NCBI RefSeq assembly: GCF_020523795.1
Contig: NZ_JAJALI010000017.1
Location: 1-64,000 of the forward strand
Length of the DNA stretch: 64,000 nt
Direction: 5' to 3'
Source of the DNA: Ancylobacter sp. Lp-2
GTDB lineage: Bacteria > Pseudomonadota > Alphaproteobacteria > Rhizobiales > Xanthobacteraceae
In this document: piece after piece, positions 15,539 to 26,621 of the stretch
How positions within the stretch are numbered: the first letter of the stretch is position 1
Layout: every line of letters starts with the position of its first letter
Made by a program: the position numbers and the translations under genes
The notes under the pieces: generated by a model
Told to the model about the DNA's origin: nothing
What the model saw: the letters and a program-made list of their open reading frames with translations, nothing else
Database searches by the model: none

Positions 15539-16411
15539 ATGACCGACGCCACGTCGACCGAGCAGACGCTTCGCAGGATCGCCGAAGCCAATGGCGTGAG
15601 CACCGACGCGGCGCGGACGCTGCTCGACGCCATACGTGCCGGCGGCGGCAGCATGGCACAATTCAGCCATCCCGAGCTCGGCGGCATGGGCCAGTGGTCG
15701 TTCGGCGGCATGCTGATGATCGGCGACATGTTCAACAACGGGCTCAAGGCGAAGGTGGACAGGCTCTGCCACGAGCTGGCCGATCTCGCCGCCACGCTGC
15801 CGCCGCCGGTCATGGGAGGTGGCTATCGCTGGTGGCCCGACGGCCTGGGAAACCCGAGCACGGCCGGCGCGCAGAACGACATGCGCTATGCCTTCTTCCC
15901 GTCCGACCGCCGGCTGGTGATCAGCCAGCATGGTGTGGTGACGGTCTTCGATACCGGCGAGCACATGATCTCGGGCGTGTCCCAGCAGCAGGGCGGCACC
16001 TATAATCTGAGCTTTTCCAGTCAGTTCGGGCAGGTCGATCTCGGGTCGCTGCGGCGCGTGCCGGGAACGGGCGAGGCGCCAGCGGACCCGCCGGCGCCTG
16101 CGCAGCCATGGGTGGCCGAGCCGGCGCTTGCGCCGGTCATCGCGCCTGCGCCGGTCTTCACCGCGGAGCCGGTCTTCATGCCAGCGCCGGTCTTGGCGCC
16201 AGCGCCAGCGCCGGCCTCGGCCGTTGAACTGTCCCCTGTGCCGGCGCCCGCGCCAGCCGACGTCGCCGTCGCGCCGTTACAGAGCGCGCCGTCGGGCGGC
16301 CATGACGACATCTTCGACAAGCTGGAGCGGCTGGGGGAACTCGCGAAGAAGGGCATCCTCACCGAGGCGGAATTCCAGGCCAAGAAGACCGAGCTGCTGG
16401 CCCGCCTGTAG
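15539..16411 (+). CDS. SHOCT-domain protein with proline/alanine linker
   Basis: Protein of about 290 residues from ATG 15539; an ATG at 15469 would add 23. Residues 1-175 are a globular region with many Gly, Met and Trp residues (GGMGQWSFGGMLMIGDM). Then comes a low-complexity linker of Ala-Pro repeats (APAPV type) of about 75 residues, and a C-terminal SHOCT domain (LGELAKKGILTEAEFQAKK). The SHOCT motif is usually an interaction or oligomerisation element. Function unknown. It lies between hisD and DUF2948, where many relatives have nothing. Confidence 0.75.
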   Translation: MTDATSTEQTLRRIAEANGVSTDAARTLLDAIRAGGGSMAQFSHPELGGMGQWSFGGMLMIGDMFNNGLKAKVDRLCHELADLAATLPPPVMGGGYRWWPDGLGNPSTAGAQNDMRYAFFPSDRRLVISQHGVVTVFDTGEHMISGVSQQQGGTYNLSFSSQFGQVDLGSLRRVPGTGEAPADPPAPAQPWVAEPALAPVIAPAPVFTAEPVFMPAPVLAPAPAPASAVELSPVPAPAPADVAVAPLQSAPSGGHDDIFDKLERLGELAKKGILTEAEFQAKKTELLARL

Positions 16412-16544
16412 CCGTCGCGACCGCCCAGTGCAGGCGCCACGCCGCGCTCTCCGTGGGGCGGAGCGCAGCGTAGACAGGAAACCCCTGACCGTCGAAGAGG
16501 CAGAGGACGCACATCCTTGGGCGGCCGCGTGAGCGCCGAGCCGG

Positions 16545-17558
16545 CTAGGGAACCTGCTGGGGCTCGGGAAACGTCCAGGTGCCGTTCAGGATTTCCTCAC
16601 GTGGACGATAGAGCCGCACCGTGTAGTTCCAGTCCTTCACGATCGGCAGGCAGTTGGGAATTTTGCCGTCGCAGCCGCCGAACTGAACATCGACGGCGCC
16701 ATCCGTGCTCTTGACGGCGGTGATATCGTTCAGCGAGTAGGCGTCGTACTCGTTCTTCTGGAAGAAACCTTCGCCATTATAGACGCTGATCGACCAGAAA
16801 GCGTCGACCGGCACGTCCTTGACGCTCAGCTTGTAGACGGTGGTGCCGTCGTTCTTCGCCGGCGTCAGGCTGAGATAGGTCGCGTCGCGGTCCGGGTTGC
16901 CGCCCCATCCCGCCGCCGTGCCGATCAGGTGCTGGATCGGATCGACCTGTCCCCTGGTGCCGAAGGCGTTCTTGAAGCCGCCGGTCGCCGACGACAGGAC
17001 CAGCAGGGCGTCGCGGAGCTTCTTCTGTCCGGCGGCGTCCCAGCTGGGTATCTCGAAGCTGCCGCGCGCCGGCTGGGAGGCCTTGATGGCATCCTGCAAG
17101 GCATGCACCTGCTCAAGGTCCTTGGGATCGTTGGGATCGACGAGCGTCCTGATGGCCGCCATCACGTAGCGGGTGCCGACGTTCTCCCTGGTCAGGGTCA
17201 CCGGGCCGGCGGCGTAGACGACCATCGGCGTGTAGTGATCCTCGTTGATCACCTGCAGCGACATGAAGCGCTTGCCGGCATCGGGCAGGGTGATCGTCAC
17301 CGGCCCGGCGTCGAGGTCGAATACCGTGTGCGAATAGAGCGTGTCCCGGTTCATCCGGATGACGCTCTGCTGGTCGATCGGAGTCGGTGTGCGGTTATGG
17401 GCGAACACGCCGAGGCCGCCATCCTTGACGGCAGCCGCCATGTACATGTCCGACTCGGCCCGGGGGAAATTGTCCACCGTGACAGGCACGGATTGGGCAT
17501 GGGCGGCCAGAGGCAGTGCGAAAGCAAGGCCGAGGCCGGCGACGAGGGACGGTTTCAT
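16545..17558 (-). CDS. DUF1254/DUF1214 exported protein
   Basis: Protein of 337 residues from ATG 17558 with GGGAG eight bases upstream. Residues 1-22 form a signal peptide ending AHAQS. An N-terminal DUF1254 region (RMNRDTLYSHTVFDLDAGP) is followed by a C-terminal DUF1214 region (DAFWSISVYNGEGFF, then DWNYTVRLYRPREEIL). The two-domain form is common in soil bacteria. No enzymatic role is established that I can name. It is probably periplasmic. Confidence 0.85.
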   Translation of the reverse strand: MKPSLVAGLGLAFALPLAAHAQSVPVTVDNFPRAESDMYMAAAVKDGGLGVFAHNRTPTPIDQQSVIRMNRDTLYSHTVFDLDAGPVTITLPDAGKRFMSLQVINEDHYTPMVVYAAGPVTLTRENVGTRYVMAAIRTLVDPNDPKDLEQVHALQDAIKASQPARGSFEIPSWDAAGQKKLRDALLVLSSATGGFKNAFGTRGQVDPIQHLIGTAAGWGGNPDRDATYLSLTPAKNDGTTVYKLSVKDVPVDAFWSISVYNGEGFFQKNEYDAYSLNDITAVKSTDGAVDVQFGGCDGKIPNCLPIVKDWNYTVRLYRPREEILNGTWTFPEPQQVP

Positions 17559-17680
17559 CGATGCAACTCCCGGTACGATAGTCCGGGGGCACCCTAATAC
17601 TTCCGCCACCAATCCGATAGCGAATGCGGAGGGCAAGACCGCATGGCGAGGGCGAGGTCTTCGCGGGCGGTGCTGCCGCC

Positions 17681-18193
17681 TCACGCCGTCTGGTCGTGGC
17701 AGGGGGTGCCCTTGGCGTCCCAGGCGGGGCCGAGATCCTCGACGCCGGCTTCCAGGCAATCCACCGCGAGCTGCAGCTGGCCGCCGCCGGAGAAGGTGAA
17801 GGTCACGGTGCCGGACGGCGATTCCGTCGGCTCGAAGGTGACGAGCAGCAGGTTCAGCACGTCGCGCTTGCGCTTGAGGTCGATGCCGCGCACCCGCGCG
17901 CCCAGCACATGCTCGAAGCGGATGCCCGCGCGGCGCCGGACACAACCCGACGGCGCCTTGCCGGCCGGGCCGAGATCGAGGGCGGCGACCACCGCCGCGG
18001 CGCCGGCGCCTTCGGCCGCCAGCTCCTTCTGCACCGCGCTTTCCCAGTCGAAGCGGTTGGCGAGCATGACGAAGCGACGCTCGCCGGGCTGGAAGGCCAT
18101 GTCGCCCACCGACACCACCGCATCCTGAAGATGCACCGACAGGACGGCGAGATCCTCGTCGTCGAGCGCAATCAGCTTGAGGCCGCTGCCCAT
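17681..18193 (-). CDS. DUF2948 family protein
   Basis: Protein of 170 residues from ATG 18193 with a GAGAACGAG site upstream; an in-frame ATG at 18223 is possible. The start GLKLIALDDEDLAVLSVHLQ and the FEHVLGARVRGIDLKRK region are typical of DUF2948, found next to murA in many Rhizobiales. Function unknown. It is downstream of murA on the same strand. Confidence 0.85.
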   Translation of the reverse strand: MGSGLKLIALDDEDLAVLSVHLQDAVVSVGDMAFQPGERRFVMLANRFDWESAVQKELAAEGAGAAAVVAALDLGPAGKAPSGCVRRRAGIRFEHVLGARVRGIDLKRKRDVLNLLLVTFEPTESPSGTVTFTFSGGGQLQLAVDCLEAGVEDLGPAWDAKGTPCHDQTA

Positions 18194-18296
18194 TTTCTCG
18201 TTCTCCGCTTGGCTACGGGGCACAGATGGAGCCGCCTCCCGGCGGCTTCAAGTGGGCATCGCGCAACGCGTACCGGGCATGCGGGCGCCGAACGGC

Positions 18297-19586
<1,290 letters not shown>

Positions 19587-19739
19587 CTAGCTTGTGCTCC
19601 CTCGCCGGGCGCTGCACGGGGCGCGCTCGCGGCGGCAGTGATCGTGACGAGGGCCCGCGATTCGCGCGGCAGTTCCCCCAGCGTTGACCGTCACTCCTAG
19701 CGCGTGGCGGGCGGCGCGGCAATTCGTCCGCCGCCGGCC

Positions 19740-19925
19740 TCAGTCTTCGCCGTCGCCGGCGGGGGATTGCGGGGAAGGCGCCTCCGTCGGGGTGGCGGGC
19801 GCCGAGGAGGAGGGCGCGGCATCGCGGCCGCGTGCCTGCGCCTTGCGGCGCTTGAGATTTTCGCGCAGCGCGGCGGCGAGGCGCCGGGCGCGCTCCTCGG
19901 CTTCGGCATCGTCCTTGCGGCGCAT
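19740..19925 (-). CDS. Small charged protein upstream of murA
   Basis: Protein of 61 residues from ATG 19925 with GGGAG eight bases upstream. A basic/acidic helix (EERARRLAAALRENLKRRKA) is followed by a disordered Ser/Pro/Ala tail. Similar short proteins with an ALRENLKRRKAQAR core occur near murA in Rhizobiales, from memory. Function unknown. Confidence 0.65.
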   Translation of the reverse strand: MRRKDDAEAEERARRLAAALRENLKRRKAQARGRDAAPSSSAPATPTEAPSPQSPAGDGED

Positions 19926-20376
19926 CGGCGACACTCCCAACGGCATGATCACCCTGTCTTCGCACCGGCGGGACGGGGATGTCCAGCCGGGGACGCCGTG
20001 CGGCGGGAGGCGGGGTAGGGTGATGTGACGTCGATGCGAGGATGGCGCGGGCCAGGACTGAGGGCGAAACGGGGCCCGTGCCGGGATGACGCCGGCCGGG
20101 ACTGTGACCAGAACAGGGGCAGGGCCGGGATGGCGCCGGGATCACGCTGGACCGAGGCTGAGCCAGGGCCGGTCACAGCGAGGGCAAGGGGATGTGGCGG
20201 CCCCGGGGGGCAGGAGGGGACTCGGGGCCGGTGGGAGCCCGTGCCAAGGGCGGGCGGGAGGCCCGCCGGCGACAGCGGGGCGGAGACGCGGCTGTGAATG
20301 ACGTCATACCGGGCTTGCGCCCCGCCGCCGGCTGTGGCAAACGTCGCCCCGCTTTCGGGGAGCACCTCCCCGCAGG
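19926..20376. other. Gene-free stretch before tRNA-Thr
   Basis: About 450 bases with several short G-rich near-repeats of the type GCCGGGATGRCGCCGG (20091-20150). The open frames are low-complexity and lack start signals. I see no gene. Confidence 0.45.
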
Positions 20377-20451
<75 letters not shown>

Positions 20452-21171
20452 GTTATCTCAAATCAAATCAGCGCTTTAGGCAGGTTTCCTCATAAGCGGG
20501 CTGGCGCGCGAGTGTGCGTGAGATAGCAGGATAATTAGCAAGCCTGTATCGACGCGCGTACATAATCCGCACAGCGATTTAGGCCAGCTGCTCCTGATTC
20601 TCAGGGCCGTCCATCTTCCGGGTTCGTGGAGAGCCGGGCTTGCCGGTCTGCTGGATCGGCGTGTCATGGCTGAACGCGCCACTGCGTCGGGGCCGGCAGC
20701 GTGTTGGTCGCTTCGAGGCGCGGCTGTCGCCGAGCGTGCGCGTCGTCCCGGCTCATGTCGTCAACGGCTTGGCCGAGGAACCGGTCCACGAGGCGCCCGC
20801 TTCGGAATGGGGGAGCGTCGATCGGCGCGAATATTCGTTCCGGCGGGCGTTCACTGAAGGGCGCGGTCCTTCAAGGACCGAACGAGCCGGTGCCGACATC
20901 GTCGGCTTCTGGGCGATGGGGACGGCTTGCACGACGATGCGGCGACAAAACGGGCGGAAGAACTGCGTCCGTGCCGTAGATGGCGGGCCGACGAAGACCT
21001 GTCCCACAGGCGATGTGATCGACCTGTCGTTCGCGCTGAAAGTCGGCCGCGCCACGCTCTGTCGGCCAATCGACGGATGCCGATAGGGGCGCCGCTGGCC
21101 GGTGCCGGAATGGTCGCAGTAGGCGCGTTCCTGATGGCGCGCACCATTCGCACGAAAATCGTGCCCGGCAG
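20452..21171. other. Gene-poor stretch downstream of tRNA-Thr
   Basis: About 720 bases. Overlapping open frames on both strands (to about 150 codons) are rich in Arg, Ser and Thr and look like chance frames in GC-rich DNA. One frame ends in a plausible membrane helix (LAGAGMVAVGAFLMARTI, ending 21175), possibly a relict. No RNA gene or repeat seen. Confidence 0.4.
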
Positions 21172-21411
21172 CTAGTGCTTGTCGAACGACAATGTGGGGT
21201 GATCCCATCCCAGCGCCGGGACTTCGCCGACAACCTCAATCGCTGCCTCGACCAAGGTCAGCGCCGGGGCGACGTCGCCGTCCGCAATCATTCCTTCCAA
21301 CGAACGTCCGCTACCCCATACGGCGTCCATCGCAATTTCGGCGTTTCGTATGTAGTCGCGGGCCGCGGTCAAAGCCTCGAGCACGGCTTGAAGAGCGCCT
21401 TGCGGAAGCAT
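21172..21411 (-). CDS. Small helical hypothetical protein
   Basis: Protein of about 79 residues from ATG 21411 (AGGTGAG a few bases upstream; GTG 21420 is an alternative). Composition is protein-like: amphipathic helices (ALQAVLEALTAARDYIRNAE, then PALTLVEAAIEVVGE). It resembles the small alpha-helical orphan proteins often seen in alphaproteobacterial accessory regions. No family recognised. Confidence 0.5.
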   Translation of the reverse strand: MLPQGALQAVLEALTAARDYIRNAEIAMDAVWGSGRSLEGMIADGDVAPALTLVEAAIEVVGEVPALGWDHPTLSFDKH

Positions 21412-22657
21412 GTCACTCACCTTTGGTACTGAATTAGAGGCGATTTATGGCCACCATGTTACCGCACCGCGCCCCTTTTCGCCAAGTGGGTTGTGCTGAC
21501 GACGTTTTGCTATCTTTGATAGAAAAACTCTATGATCGCCCGCCGTCCGTTGGGCTTGGAGCGCGTGCTTGAACGCATGGCAACTGTCGACGCCGGGCCA
21601 TGCGGCGAGGCTGCTGCGGTAGAGCACGCGTGCCGTCGGTCTGGCTGCGCGGATGGTTCGGGAGCGGCGGACGCTCAAGGCGTACAGGGATAGCGTCGGC
21701 GCCCGGAAGAGCGAGATCGGTCACGCCTCCGGCGCTGGAGTTGCTGTTTCCCATGCCGAGCTGACCATCGCGGCGACCGGCACCGATGCAGTATTCGCCC
21801 GCGACGTCGTGAGATAGGAAGATGCGGTGCACGACGTCATCAAAGGGCCGCCGGCCGGTCACCCGCACGGCGCACGCGGCGCGGTCTGTCACCCTATCGG
21901 GCAGCGGCTTCGCGGGTTCGACGTTCGCCAAGCAGATCGACGCAGCCGCCCCGTCCGGATCCGCGCCGCGATCCTCCTCTCGCGCTCGCCCGCAGAGGTC
22001 CTGTCGCGTCGCACCGCGAGATCGACCGATTCTTCACCCCCTACAGCATTTCCTTCCCAAAAGTTCGCTGGACCGGCGCCCAGTCGATCTGGGTGCCGAC
22101 CTGATCTCCCATGCGCGGACCATGACGGTGTCCGAGGGGCTGCCACGGTCGTGGCCGGTGCGAGGCGAACCATCCGGAAACGTCGTCCTGTCCCCGGGAG
22201 GCGTTGGCCGATCTGATCGACACCGCCGTGCGGCGTGGGCTGGCCGATGCCAGGCCGTGGCTGGAGGACAGGGAGGATCGCGAGAGGCCGTAACGACTTG
22301 TGGTTGTTACGGCGCTGGCGCAGGGCGATGGACGGGGCTGCGGCAGGGATCGGCTGGGCGGGTCTCGTCCTCCTCGCCAGCGGTGTGCCCATCGTCGTCT
22401 GGGCGGCATTCGCGTGGATGGCCTCAGGCCGTCGGCGAGGAGAGGCGCGGATGCTGCGGGTGCCCGGCGCCGGCCGGGCAGGGGCCGGCGCTCCGAGCCG
22501 CATTGTGATGGTCGGTTGCGGCCAGCACGCCGTCCGCGGCATGCCGGACGAACGGCGTTGTCACGCCAGCGCCATCCTTGTGGCCCGCGATCAGGGGGAG
22601 GGGACCGGCCAATCCGATCGGTGGCCGGCCTTCGATCCACGCCGAGGCTGGAGGCGT
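21412..22657. other. Gene-poor stretch before the Hint gene
   Basis: About 1.2 kb with no convincing gene. One frame (around 22328-22480) encodes a hydrophobic helix (WAGLVLLASGVPIVVWAAFA) and another ends with a helical tail (EALADLIDTAVRRGLADARP, stop near 22291), but neither has good start signals. Probably eroded former genes. Confidence 0.4.
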
Positions 22658-23539
22658 CTAGGCCGCGGCATCGGTTAGCGCGGCGGCATCAGGTAGCGCC
22701 GCGGCTTGGGCGGCCAGCCTCGCTCGCATCGTCGCCGGCAACTGTCGGGCGGACTTTACGCGGGGCAGGTCCATCTCGCGAATGGGCTCGGTCGGCACGC
22801 CGTAAAGCGCCTCGAACTCCGAATAATTGTCGAAGCGGCGGCGGGTGACGTTGTCGACGAAGGTCTCCGCCGCGACGCCTTCGGCCAGCACCAGCGCGTG
22901 GTCCTCCAGCTCGACGTGGTAGTAGGTGAAGCCTTCCTCCGGCTTCACACGGGTGATCGTGGTGCCATTCACCAGCGCCGCCGCATGCACCAGCACGCCG
23001 TCAAGGAACAGGGCATGATCGGGCGACAGGACAAGGTCGCGGACCGGCAGAACGCCGTCGAGAGACCCAGCGGCAATGCGGATGGGATGGACCGTCAGCG
23101 GATCGGCGAAGATCGGCACGATCCTCTGTCGTCCGATCCACCTTATGCTCCGCATCTCGCCCGAGGCGGTCAGGACCAGATCCCCGATGGCGAGATCTTC
23201 CACGGCGCGCTCGCCATTCGGCGTGGCAAGCCGTACGCCGGCCGCAAAGCAGGTCACAAAGCGCGTCGTCTCGATGGTCACGGGGCCGGACAGGTCGCTG
23301 TCATTCGAGAACAGCATGTAATTCCCATGAAACAGCACCAGTACGCCATTTCCATGGAACCCTTGATAGATGTACTGATTGACGCCATCGATGGTTATGT
23401 TGTCGTCTATGTAGAAATATTCCTCGCTGGTCGTGCTGGTCAGCGTTTCCGATATGATGGCTGACCCGGTGATATTATAGGTGAATGTAGATGTATCGAA
23501 GGAGACGTTGTAAAGGTAGGAGGTAGAATAGGTTGCCAT
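22658..23539 (-). CDS. Hint-domain (Hedgehog/intein type) protein 1
   Basis: Protein of 293 residues. Residues 1-90 are beta-rich (many Tyr, Thr, Ser), like a small adhesin-like passenger. A Hint_2 domain follows at about 93-240: nucleophile-type Cys in TCFAAGVRLATPNGERAV, GDLVLT, then LVLSPDHALFLDGVLV and HVELEDHALVLAEG. Such Hint proteins are presumed self-processing, but no splicing partner is obvious. The C-terminus is alanine-rich. It lies 92 bases downstream of the orphan binding protein on the same strand, and a second Hint gene is 5 kb away. Confidence 0.85.
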   Translation of the reverse strand: MATYSTSYLYNVSFDTSTFTYNITGSAIISETLTSTTSEEYFYIDDNITIDGVNQYIYQGFHGNGVLVLFHGNYMLFSNDSDLSGPVTIETTRFVTCFAAGVRLATPNGERAVEDLAIGDLVLTASGEMRSIRWIGRQRIVPIFADPLTVHPIRIAAGSLDGVLPVRDLVLSPDHALFLDGVLVHAAALVNGTTITRVKPEEGFTYYHVELEDHALVLAEGVAAETFVDNVTRRRFDNYSEFEALYGVPTEPIREMDLPRVKSARQLPATMRARLAAQAAALPDAAALTDAAA

Positions 23540-23631
23540 CGATTAAAATCCGGATTGAGGTCTATTTGTTTGATTGCGGAGGCGGATGCAATTGAACGAA
23601 TTTTATCGGAGAGGTAGGGCCGGGATGGAGG

Positions 23632-24822
23632 CTATCGGAGCTTGCAGTCCGATTCCGACAACGGACGGAAGGCCTGTTTCGCCGGAACGGTCTCGACGAG
23701 CTTCAGGAAGTCTTCCTTCTCGGTGACCTCGGCCGGCGTCTTGACCTCGACGAGATACATGTCGTGGATCATGCGGCCATTGGGCAGGAGATCGCCATTG
23801 GCGATGAAGAAATCGGCGACGTTCAGCGCGTCCAGGGCGTCCAGCACCTTGGCGGAATCGTCGGTGCCGGCCTTGTCGATCGCGTTCAGATAGTTGGTCA
23901 CCGCTGAATAAGTGCCGGCGGCGATCCAGCCCGGCGCGTGACCGGTGATCGCCATCATGCGCCGGCCCCATTGCCGCGAGGCCTCGTCCTTGCCCCAGAA
24001 CCACGGAACCGCGAAGCGCACGCCCTGCATCGCCTCGACGCCGATGGAACGCACATCGGCCTGATGCATGAAGGTGACGGCAATCCTCATGCCCTTGTCG
24101 CGCAGGCCGGCGTTCTGCACCTGCTTCATCGCATTGACGAGATCGGCGCCCGAAATGTTCATCATCACGATCTCGGCGCCGGACGCCTCCGCCTCGGCCA
24201 ACTGGGACGAGAAGTCCGTCGTGCCGAGCGGGGCGCGCCGCTTGCCCTTCACCGCACCGCCATGCGCCGCCACGGCGGTCGCGACGGCGTCCTCCTGAAT
24301 GACGCCGGCCTCGGTGTCGGGCGACAGGATGAAGAAGGAGGTGTGCCCTTGCGCCAGCAGTGCCTTGACGGTGGCGCGGATGGTCGAATCCGCGTCATAG
24401 GCCCAGGCCACGACATGCCCGTTGCAGTCTTCCTCGGTCGGACGGTCGGTCAGCGGCGACACGAACAGGCCGACCTTGCCTTGGGCGCCGATCAGCTTGT
24501 TGACCGGCAGCGCGATGGCTGAATTGGTCATGTCCGCGATGACGTCGACCTTGTCCCGCGCCAGCCAGTCATCGGCAATGGCGAGGCCGACCTCCGGCTT
24601 GTTCTGATGATCGCCTATGACCAGCTCGACCGGTATCCCCGCGGCCTTGCCGCCGTGATCCTTGATGGCGAGCTCGACGGCACGCACGACTTCGGTGCCG
24701 CCGATAGCCGAGAAGGACGAGCTCTGGTCGTTGAGCACACCGATCCTGACGGTGTTATCCTGCGCGCGTGCCGTAAACGACGCCGCGGCGAGCATAGCCA
24801 CGCCGAGCAACAGGCTTTTCAT
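23632..24822 (-). CDS. Branched-chain-type ABC substrate-binding protein, orphan
   Basis: Protein of 396 residues with a signal peptide (MKSLLLGVAMLAAASFTARA) and the two-lobed periplasmic fold of LivK-like proteins: TVRIGVLNDQSSSFSAIGG at the N-terminus, then VELVIGDHQNKPEVG. It binds amino acids or related small acids in known relatives. No permease or ATPase gene is next to it, so it must use a distant transporter or act as a sensor. Confidence 0.88.
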   Translation of the reverse strand: MKSLLLGVAMLAAASFTARAQDNTVRIGVLNDQSSSFSAIGGTEVVRAVELAIKDHGGKAAGIPVELVIGDHQNKPEVGLAIADDWLARDKVDVIADMTNSAIALPVNKLIGAQGKVGLFVSPLTDRPTEEDCNGHVVAWAYDADSTIRATVKALLAQGHTSFFILSPDTEAGVIQEDAVATAVAAHGGAVKGKRRAPLGTTDFSSQLAEAEASGAEIVMMNISGADLVNAMKQVQNAGLRDKGMRIAVTFMHQADVRSIGVEAMQGVRFAVPWFWGKDEASRQWGRRMMAITGHAPGWIAAGTYSAVTNYLNAIDKAGTDDSAKVLDALDALNVADFFIANGDLLPNGRMIHDMYLVEVKTPAEVTEKEDFLKLVETVPAKQAFRPLSESDCKLR

Positions 24823-25478
24823 GATGTTCTCTCGATAGTGCGAAAGGCGGGGGCCGCCCGGCGCCGGGAACGCGGAGATGCAACAGTTTCGGGATCAGGC
24901 GGCTACGGTAGAAAATGCTTGCGCAGCTGCGTTGCTATCGATGGTCGAATATTGAAGGGGGCTCAACGGCCCGGCGAGTGCATGGCTTCCTCCGCCGAGT
25001 GACGTGAGCGGCGCAACTCCGACGCTGACGAATGTCGCCAATTGACTCCCCCTCCGACAGGTCGCCCCCCGCCCCCCTGCGGAAATCTCGCGGCTATACC
25101 TGTCGACGTAGTGTTTGTTGCATTGGTCCGCCCGTTCAACTCCTCTAAATAGAGGATATCGTCTCTCCTCTTCCCTTGTGGCCGCTCCGGGGAAGGGGGC
25201 CGTCACGTGCCTTGACGGGGGTGGGCTCTTTCTCTTGTTGTTCTCACGGCATCAATCCGCCCATCACTCGATGGAGCCGGCCATGTCGTGCGTGCGCCGC
25301 CCGCCCACGCGACGCCTGTTGTCGCCACGGATGGGGGCGTGGGGTTCCTTGCCTGCCGATCACGCCTGACGCCGCCGTTCGTCAATGACGCGGAGCGGTA
25401 GGTTCGGCATGGAGAGGGCCGCGCGGGGCCTATGAGGGACCGGGCGGCATCGATGCGCGGAGGAGCCGCGGAAGCGGC
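24823..25478. other. Intergenic region between binding protein and lyase
   Basis: About 650 bases without a convincing gene. It contains the likely promoter of the minus-strand binding protein and a short perfect palindrome CCTCTA-AA-TAGAGG at 25142-25155, which could be an operator. Confidence 0.4.
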
Positions 25479-26588
25479 CTATGGCAGCTGCCAGAACGGC
25501 TTGATGCCGTCATGCGGGTGGAACAGCGGCTTGGCGGTGTTCTTTTCGGGATGGACGGCGAGGGGGGCGAGGTCGGTGCCGTTCTCGACGGCGGCGTACC
25601 AGATCGGCACATAGCGATCATGGTCGAATTCGTCGATCTGCCGGTACGGCCACTCCTTGTCGGCAAGGTCGATCAGCCATCGCGCCGCGTTCCGCAGGTT
25701 CGCTCCGTTCGGCGCCTGGTATTCCCAGAGATCCAGCCCGTACCCCTTGGCGATCTCGGCGATGTGGATCCAGCCCTGCAGGTTGAAGCAGCAATAATGC
25801 TGCGAGGTTTCGCGCGCCAGTTCGTGCGGCTGCGATCCGTCGGGCGCGAAATGCTGCGGCATCCGCGCCACCGCCCGTAACAGAGTGGTCTTGAGCGCCG
25901 CGAAATCGCCGATGGCGATCGCGATGGCCGAAACCTGAAGATCGTAATAGATGCCGTGATTGTTGCGCGCCTGGCATTCGGCGACGCCCTGCTTCGACTT
26001 CAGCAGCCAGTTCAGATACGAGGTCAGCCAGCTGCGAAATTCCTGAATCTCGCGCGAGGTCAGCAGGCCCGACCGGATGAGCGTCTGCGTCGCCTTCAGA
26101 TAGAAATACAGATCCTTCATCTCGATGAGCCCCGTCGCGGAGCCCATGTTCTGGTTGTGGCCCGCCCGCACCTGGGCATATTTGAGATGCCGGGTCATGC
26201 GGGTGGCGGGGTCGACGAAGAACCGGACGAGTATCGCTCGCGCGTGGTCGAGATAGCGGCGTTCGCCGGTCTCCCGACAGGCAAGGCACAGCACTCGCGT
26301 ATCGTCGAACACCCGCTGCAGGCGGGTGCGGTCGTAGCGCTCGCTTTCCGGCTCGTACATCACCGTGCCCGGCACCCGCATGCCGTCGCGCATGACGTAG
26401 GGCAGGCCGTCACGCGTATCGGGGTTCGGCCAGAAATACGGCGCCGGATGGAAGTAGTCGTGCACGTCGCCGCTGGGCGGCAGGGTCTGCTTGTCGATCA
26501 CCGAATAGGGCCCGCGCGTCAGCGCCTCGTCGGCCGCCGTGACGAGCGCGAGCTTGAGATCGATCAATGCGGGGGCTTGCGTGAGCAC
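25479..26588 (-). CDS. Alginate-lyase-family protein
   Basis: Protein of about 369 residues from GTG 26588 (GGAA seven bases upstream; TTG 26621 would add 11). Conserved PL5-like features: SVIDKQTLPPSGDVHDYF with APYFWPNPDTRDGLPY, GTVMYEPESERYDR, and the catalytic-type RNNHGIYYDLQ. In the family these cleave uronate-containing polysaccharides by beta-elimination. No signal peptide is visible in this reading, although relatives are usually exported, so the N-terminus may be eroded. Divergent from the AraC gene. Confidence 0.8.
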   Translation of the reverse strand: MLTQAPALIDLKLALVTAADEALTRGPYSVIDKQTLPPSGDVHDYFHPAPYFWPNPDTRDGLPYVMRDGMRVPGTVMYEPESERYDRTRLQRVFDDTRVLCLACRETGERRYLDHARAILVRFFVDPATRMTRHLKYAQVRAGHNQNMGSATGLIEMKDLYFYLKATQTLIRSGLLTSREIQEFRSWLTSYLNWLLKSKQGVAECQARNNHGIYYDLQVSAIAIAIGDFAALKTTLLRAVARMPQHFAPDGSQPHELARETSQHYCCFNLQGWIHIAEIAKGYGLDLWEYQAPNGANLRNAARWLIDLADKEWPYRQIDEFDHDRYVPIWYAAVENGTDLAPLAVHPEKNTAKPLFHPHDGIKPFWQLP

Positions 26589-26621
26589 CGTAGGGTTCCG
26601 TGCGCGGGGCGATCGAAGCAA

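Noticed and set aside
20640-21086. Plus-strand 148-codon frame downstream of tRNA-Thr.
   Set aside because: No domain, poor start signals, composition like a chance frame.
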